64,000 nucleotides of DNA, from positions 38,707,956 through 38,771,955 of the forward strand of contig CM049318.1 of NCBI GenBank assembly GCA_026874595.1. Reading direction: 5' to 3'. The notes beneath the pieces were generated by a model. It was given only the letters and a program-made list of their open reading frames with translations, ran no database searches and was not told the DNA's origin. Source of the stretch: Sipunculus nudus (taxonomy: Eukaryota > Annelida > Sipuncula > Golfingiida > Sipunculidae). The translations under genes and the position numbers were made by a program. Shown here one piece after another: positions 61,861 to 64,000 of the stretch (its first letter is position 1; the number at the start of each line of letters is the position of its first letter).

Positions 61861-63746
61861 AACGGTACTGGTACGTCCATAACCAAGGTCCCATGAGTTT
61901 CTGTTATAGCATGTTTTATTCTAAATACAGACGGCGACCTGGTTCACGACGCAAGAGGCCTGGTTCCGGAAGAAACAAAAGAGACGTTGAGGACAATTAT
62001 ATTTCGGAGTCCAAGATAAAAATTTTGAGGTTTCCTGACGGTGACGCCACACAGGCCCCTACGGTGGATGACGTTTCATTGGCTGTGTCAGAAGAAATGT
62101 GAGTATTAACATGGACGGCTTTAGAGGAAGCGCAGGGGGTTGTGCATGGCTGAACACCTTAGACGTTATAGATAATTTAGAAATAGTCAATAAAAATGCA
62201 TACCATATGCAAGACTTCTCAAGAACTGCATCGGTTATCATTACGAATTATTGGCGAGTTATTGATCATATGACCAATATGCCAAAATATACTTTTAGTG
62301 GCGCCACCTAAGTTGACCTACTTCCCTCATTCCAGAATGATATTTCAAGTTCCCAACACAATTCAGACGGTTCAGCTTTAATGTCATGGTAATTAATACC
62401 CTGCCTATGTGGGTATCCCATATTAATCAGGTTTACGGTTTGTCCGTTTGTCTTGTTGTCCATCCATAAGTAGTTTGTCCAATTAATAATCTCTAAAGTA
62501 CTGTTCAAGAACTGTTCCAGATTTTGCTGTGAAAATAAAATCGATCCTAATATGAGGATGTGTGCTATTAGTATCAAATTTCAAACCTGTTAAAAATCCA
62601 ACATGTCAACCAGGCCGTAATCTTAGATTTCCTTTCGGATGATTCTGAAATTTTAAATGACAATTTTTTCCTACAGGTGGATGTGTGCTATAAACTTTAA
62701 GATACGTCAGGAATCCAACTGGATAGGTAGGCGGGGAACTGCCGGTTTTGTGTAGCGGTCCGTAGTTACGCTTATCGGACTTTTTTTTTTTATTTTCGCA
62801 GGCCGTTTGTCACTAGAAACAATTTAGTAAGGTATACGGAAGGCGCAGATCCAGAAGGGGGGTTTTGGGGCTCTCATCCAACGACCCTTTTTTAGACAAA
62901 TCTTATGCATAACGGTTGTTTTTTTGAGGTCGAGACCCCCCCCTCTGCTCTCGACGAACGACCAATTTCTTTTTAGACGATTTTCATGCATGACACCCGT
63001 TGACCCCTCCCTGAAAAAACAATCCTGGATCTGCGCCTGTATGGAAATTAAGTAGCAGTAGCAATATCTGTCAGGAGGGGGTAGGAAGTATGGTAGCGGA
63101 GCGAGCAGTGTAAAAATTTCGACAGAGAGTGGAGATCAGAGAGGCCTGCCAGAGGGACTTCTATAGATCGCACGCACAAATAGCAGCTATTATGTTTCAA
63201 TTAAAAAAATCGGGATCGGTTGGAAGTATGGTAGCATAGCAAGCAGTGTCAAAACTGCCACCAGGGGGAGTGGAGATCAGAGAGGCCTGCAAGAGGGGTC
63301 TTCATAGATCGCACGCGCAAAAAGCAGCTATTATGCTACACACCGTTCCTGGTACGGGGCTAAGAATAGACCAACGAGAGCACGTGTCGCATGTTTAAAA
63401 TAGGGACTGGATGCACAATGCGATACCACGCTCTCATTTGCTCTGTATGCACCCCGGTGTTCAAACCCAGAAAATCTTGCAATACAAAGCAGCGGTTACA
63501 CGGGATTTGATCTGGGACTACTGCAGTGTTTAACTGCTGCTTGAGGAACGAAGAGGTACGTGTACTTGATAAAACAGTGTCTTAAATTGGCCTCTGTACT
63601 TAATTTTCAGGTACGATATAATGTTCAAGTTCAAATACCGGGTTATACCCTTGCAACCAGGAGGTATTCCACTATTTGATGAAGAAATTGGGCCTAGCAC
63701 AGTCAACATCCTGCAGGGCGATAAGACAGCCCTCGTTCAGCTGGAG
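48172..63746 (+). CDS. Uncharacterised secreted protein (5' part, runs off the window)
   Basis: Exons with matching phases: 48172-48385, 59159-59386, an additional likely exon 60382-60470, then 61285-61448 (or 61277-61448 if the extra exon is skipped), 61931-62098 and 63611-63746. Donors include GTGAGT and GTATGT. The product starts with a signal peptide (MDALVKIFFLALFLSFHQPS, cleavage near VSA). It continues with hydrophilic, strand-like sequence (DTYLRLWGMSIPREP, YIYVGVDSDLVVYKLDD), a cysteine-containing part, then a strongly basic linker (RRPGSRRKRPGSGRNKRD), which could be a proprotein-convertase site (RNKR/D). The last exon in the window is FKYRVIPLQPGGIPLFDEE-type sequence and ends in phase 0. 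At least four more features (more exons, a stop, possibly a membrane anchor) must lie beyond the edge. I do not recognise the family; a beta-propeller ectodomain is conceivable. Intron 1 (10.8 kb) carries a LINE. Confidence 0.7.
48386..49675 (+). other. Intron 1 of the secreted-protein gene, 5' part
   Basis: AT-rich with no coding signal; ends at the left target-site copy of the LINE. Confidence 0.6.
51281..52182 (+). pseudogene. LINE ORF2, endonuclease part
   Basis: Reads IITLNARGLGDTKKRRELF, then VIMLQETHSTVKEENMW, GVCILFKNN, RITMVNIYGPNNDN and ILAGDFNLVLN, the apurinic-endonuclease motifs of LINE ORF2. A frame shift near 51768 moves reading to VNLWIKNLDLVDIWR and a second near 52165 leaves this frame. 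Confidence 0.85.
52186..53957 (+). pseudogene. LINE ORF2, reverse transcriptase part
   Basis: Opens with a Lys/Glu-rich stretch, then AMLRCKTKWFEDGERPSKYF and RT blocks TPGTDGLTVEFY, NWRPISLLNIDYKILTK, QTGFLKNRYIGE, IDFEKAFDLLEWSF and GVRQGCPMSPYLF. The catalytic YADD is replaced by stop-A-S-D (TAA GCA AGC GAC at 53358-53369), followed by TTLFIKGGGP. The thumb region continues to a stop at 53957. Confidence 0.88.
54499..55041 (+). pseudogene. LINE ORF2, C-terminal zinc-knuckle part
   Basis: TKLRYFQFKILHRILTLNPF, then CTFCMRDKETLLHLFVNC with C-x2-C...H-x4-C spacing, as in the C-terminal domain of many LINE ORF2 proteins. Ends at TGA 55039-55041, followed by about 190 bp of 3' UTR and an A-rich tail. 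Confidence 0.85.
55253..59158 (+). other. Intron 1 of the secreted-protein gene, 3' part
   Basis: No gene supported. 55370-55480 (minus strand) has a tRNA-like A-box stretch (GTAGTTGGCCTATGGGTAAAGC). 56340-56900 resembles the reverse complement of 6040-6500. A poly-G tract lies at 57328-57340. The last 45 bases are a pyrimidine tract. Confidence 0.5.
56340..56900 (+). repeat. Dispersed repeat, inverted relative to 6040-6500
   Basis: Shares TCTTGAGTCGTGATACAAGCC-like, ACAAGTATCGCAT-like and GAGGCGTTGTCAAAAATGAC blocks in the same order as the reverse complement of the earlier stretch. Long insertions or deletions separate the blocks. Confidence 0.5.
59159..59386 (+). CDS. Secreted-protein gene, exon 2
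   Basis: Acceptor CTCTTCAG; phase 1 matches exon 1, giving a Ser across the junction. Codes DTYLRLWGMSIPREPMVELD to NLVQINSIK. Donor AAG/GTGGAC is modest. An alternative donor after CTG at 59364 would end in phase 0. It holds one Cys and an NCS glycosylation sequon. Confidence 0.72.
60382..60470 (+). CDS. Secreted-protein gene, probable extra exon
   Basis: Codes HDLPDDRLVLRADTGLQDHT then EVCNFESNK in phase 1 in and 0 out, donor AAG/GTGTGG. It joins naturally to TEVTKPYVVYKG at 61285. An acceptor at 60362 would make it phase 0 and would need the 59364 donor. The coding look is convincing, but the acceptor is weak and skipping it is also phase-compatible. Confidence 0.5.
61285..61448 (+). CDS. 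Secreted-protein gene, exon TEVTKPYVVYKG
   Basis: Acceptor GTCCAG at 61284 (phase 0) or ATATAG at 61276 (phase 1, if joined directly to exon 2). Codes TEVTKPYVVYKGQATSDCSN to DQPKDDKK. Donor AAA/GTAGGT, phase 2. Confidence 0.72.
61793..61858. repeat. (AT)n microsatellite
   Basis: About 65 bp of AT dinucleotides after short CT and AC runs, shortly before the 61931 exon. Confidence 0.95.
61931..62098 (+). CDS. Secreted-protein gene, exon with basic linker
   Basis: Acceptor AAATACAG, phase 2 matches. Codes RRPGSRRKRPGSGRNKRD then VEDNYISESKIKILRFPDGD to AVSEE. Donor GTGAGT. The basic stretch is tripled Arg/Lys-Pro-Gly-Ser and ends in a furin-type RNKR/D. A long AT microsatellite ends 72 bp upstream of this exon. 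Confidence 0.75.
62841..63040. mobile_element. hAT-like MITE in the last visible intron
   Basis: 200 bp with perfect 14-bp inverted ends AGGCGCAGATCCAG and CTGGATCTGCGCCT. Interior is C/G-run rich with two related GACGA/TTTAGAC halves. Same terminal type as 33510-33697. Confidence 0.75.
63081..63340. repeat. Tandem duplication, ~138-bp period
   Basis: GGAAGTATGGTAGC, GAGTGGAGATCAGAGAGGCC, ATAGATCGCACGC and AGCAGCTATTATG occur twice in order, about 138 bp apart, inside the intron before the 63611 exon. Confidence 0.9.
63611..63746 (+). CDS. Secreted-protein gene, last exon in window
   Basis: Acceptor TTTTCAG, phase 2 matches (completing Met). Codes YDIMFKFKYRVIPLQPGGIP and LFDEEIGPSTVNILQGDKTA, ending LVQLE before donor GTATGT, phase 0. 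Confidence 0.75.
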
Positions 63747-64000
63747 GTATGTCATTAAGTACTTTGTTTAAGGCATAAATGTTAAAGCCAGATATCCGCC
63801 TGTTGTACTTGGTGAATTTATAGGATTTCTGATTTTATCTTGGTATATATGAATGAAATCCAGGTAATTCCTGTTCTGTTAAGTACGTATTTTGCCCCTG
63901 TGTATGAGCTTGTTTATCTACTAGCTGTTTGTGAACACCTGCCCCTGTTGACAAACAGAAAAACTATGTGACCGGAGGTCGTTGGTCGCGCATGTGCAGA

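Overview
This is animal nuclear DNA: AT-rich, intron-dense and full of satellites, microsatellites, poly-G/C tracts, foldback elements, MITEs and a LINE. There are no operons, phage genes or CRISPR arrays. The long GGAC-type tracts, tRNA-derived SINEs and Tx1/L1-like LINE suit a marine invertebrate, most likely a lophotrochozoan such as a bivalve. That placement is an inference and has not been tested.

Only two gene families are convincing. (1) A VAT1-like gene (NAD(P)H-dependent quinone-oxidoreductase branch of the MDR superfamily) is present twice in tandem on the minus strand. Copy B (31835-40679) has six exons with matching splice phases and encodes an intact 351-residue protein. Copy A (1123-5587) has the same six exons, but lacks 1 nt in exon 2 and 2 nt in exon 4 and is predicted to stop early. 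Homology between the copies continues into 3' and 5' flanks (about 1-5755 against 30862-41047). Copy B has gained intron length from transposons and satellites. (2) From 48172 a plus-strand gene starts with a signal-peptide exon and runs through at least five or six phase-compatible exons past the right edge. I do not recognise its product. It looks like a secreted protein or extracellular region with a very basic linker.

Layout: 1-5.8 kb VAT1 copy A; 5.8-12.7 kb non-coding with a 32-bp minisatellite (7.95-8.70 kb); 12.7-19.3 kb large inverted repeat (foldback 1) followed by a small MITE; 19.7-21.9 kb non-coding; 21.9-26.8 kb second foldback element; 26.8-30.9 kb non-coding with a SINE; 30.9-41.05 kb VAT1 copy B; 41.04-42.13 kb third foldback element with satellite arms; 42.1-47.9 kb microsatellites, repeats and a SINE; 48.17 kb to the end, the secreted-protein gene. 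Intron 1 of that gene holds a degenerate 5.5-kb Tx1/L1-like LINE bounded by a 17-bp target-site duplication.

No novel multi-gene system is visible. The most informative points are the duplicated VAT1 pair with one broken copy, repeat insertions shared by both paralogs that date them before the duplication, three foldback elements, and the unrecognised secreted-protein gene.
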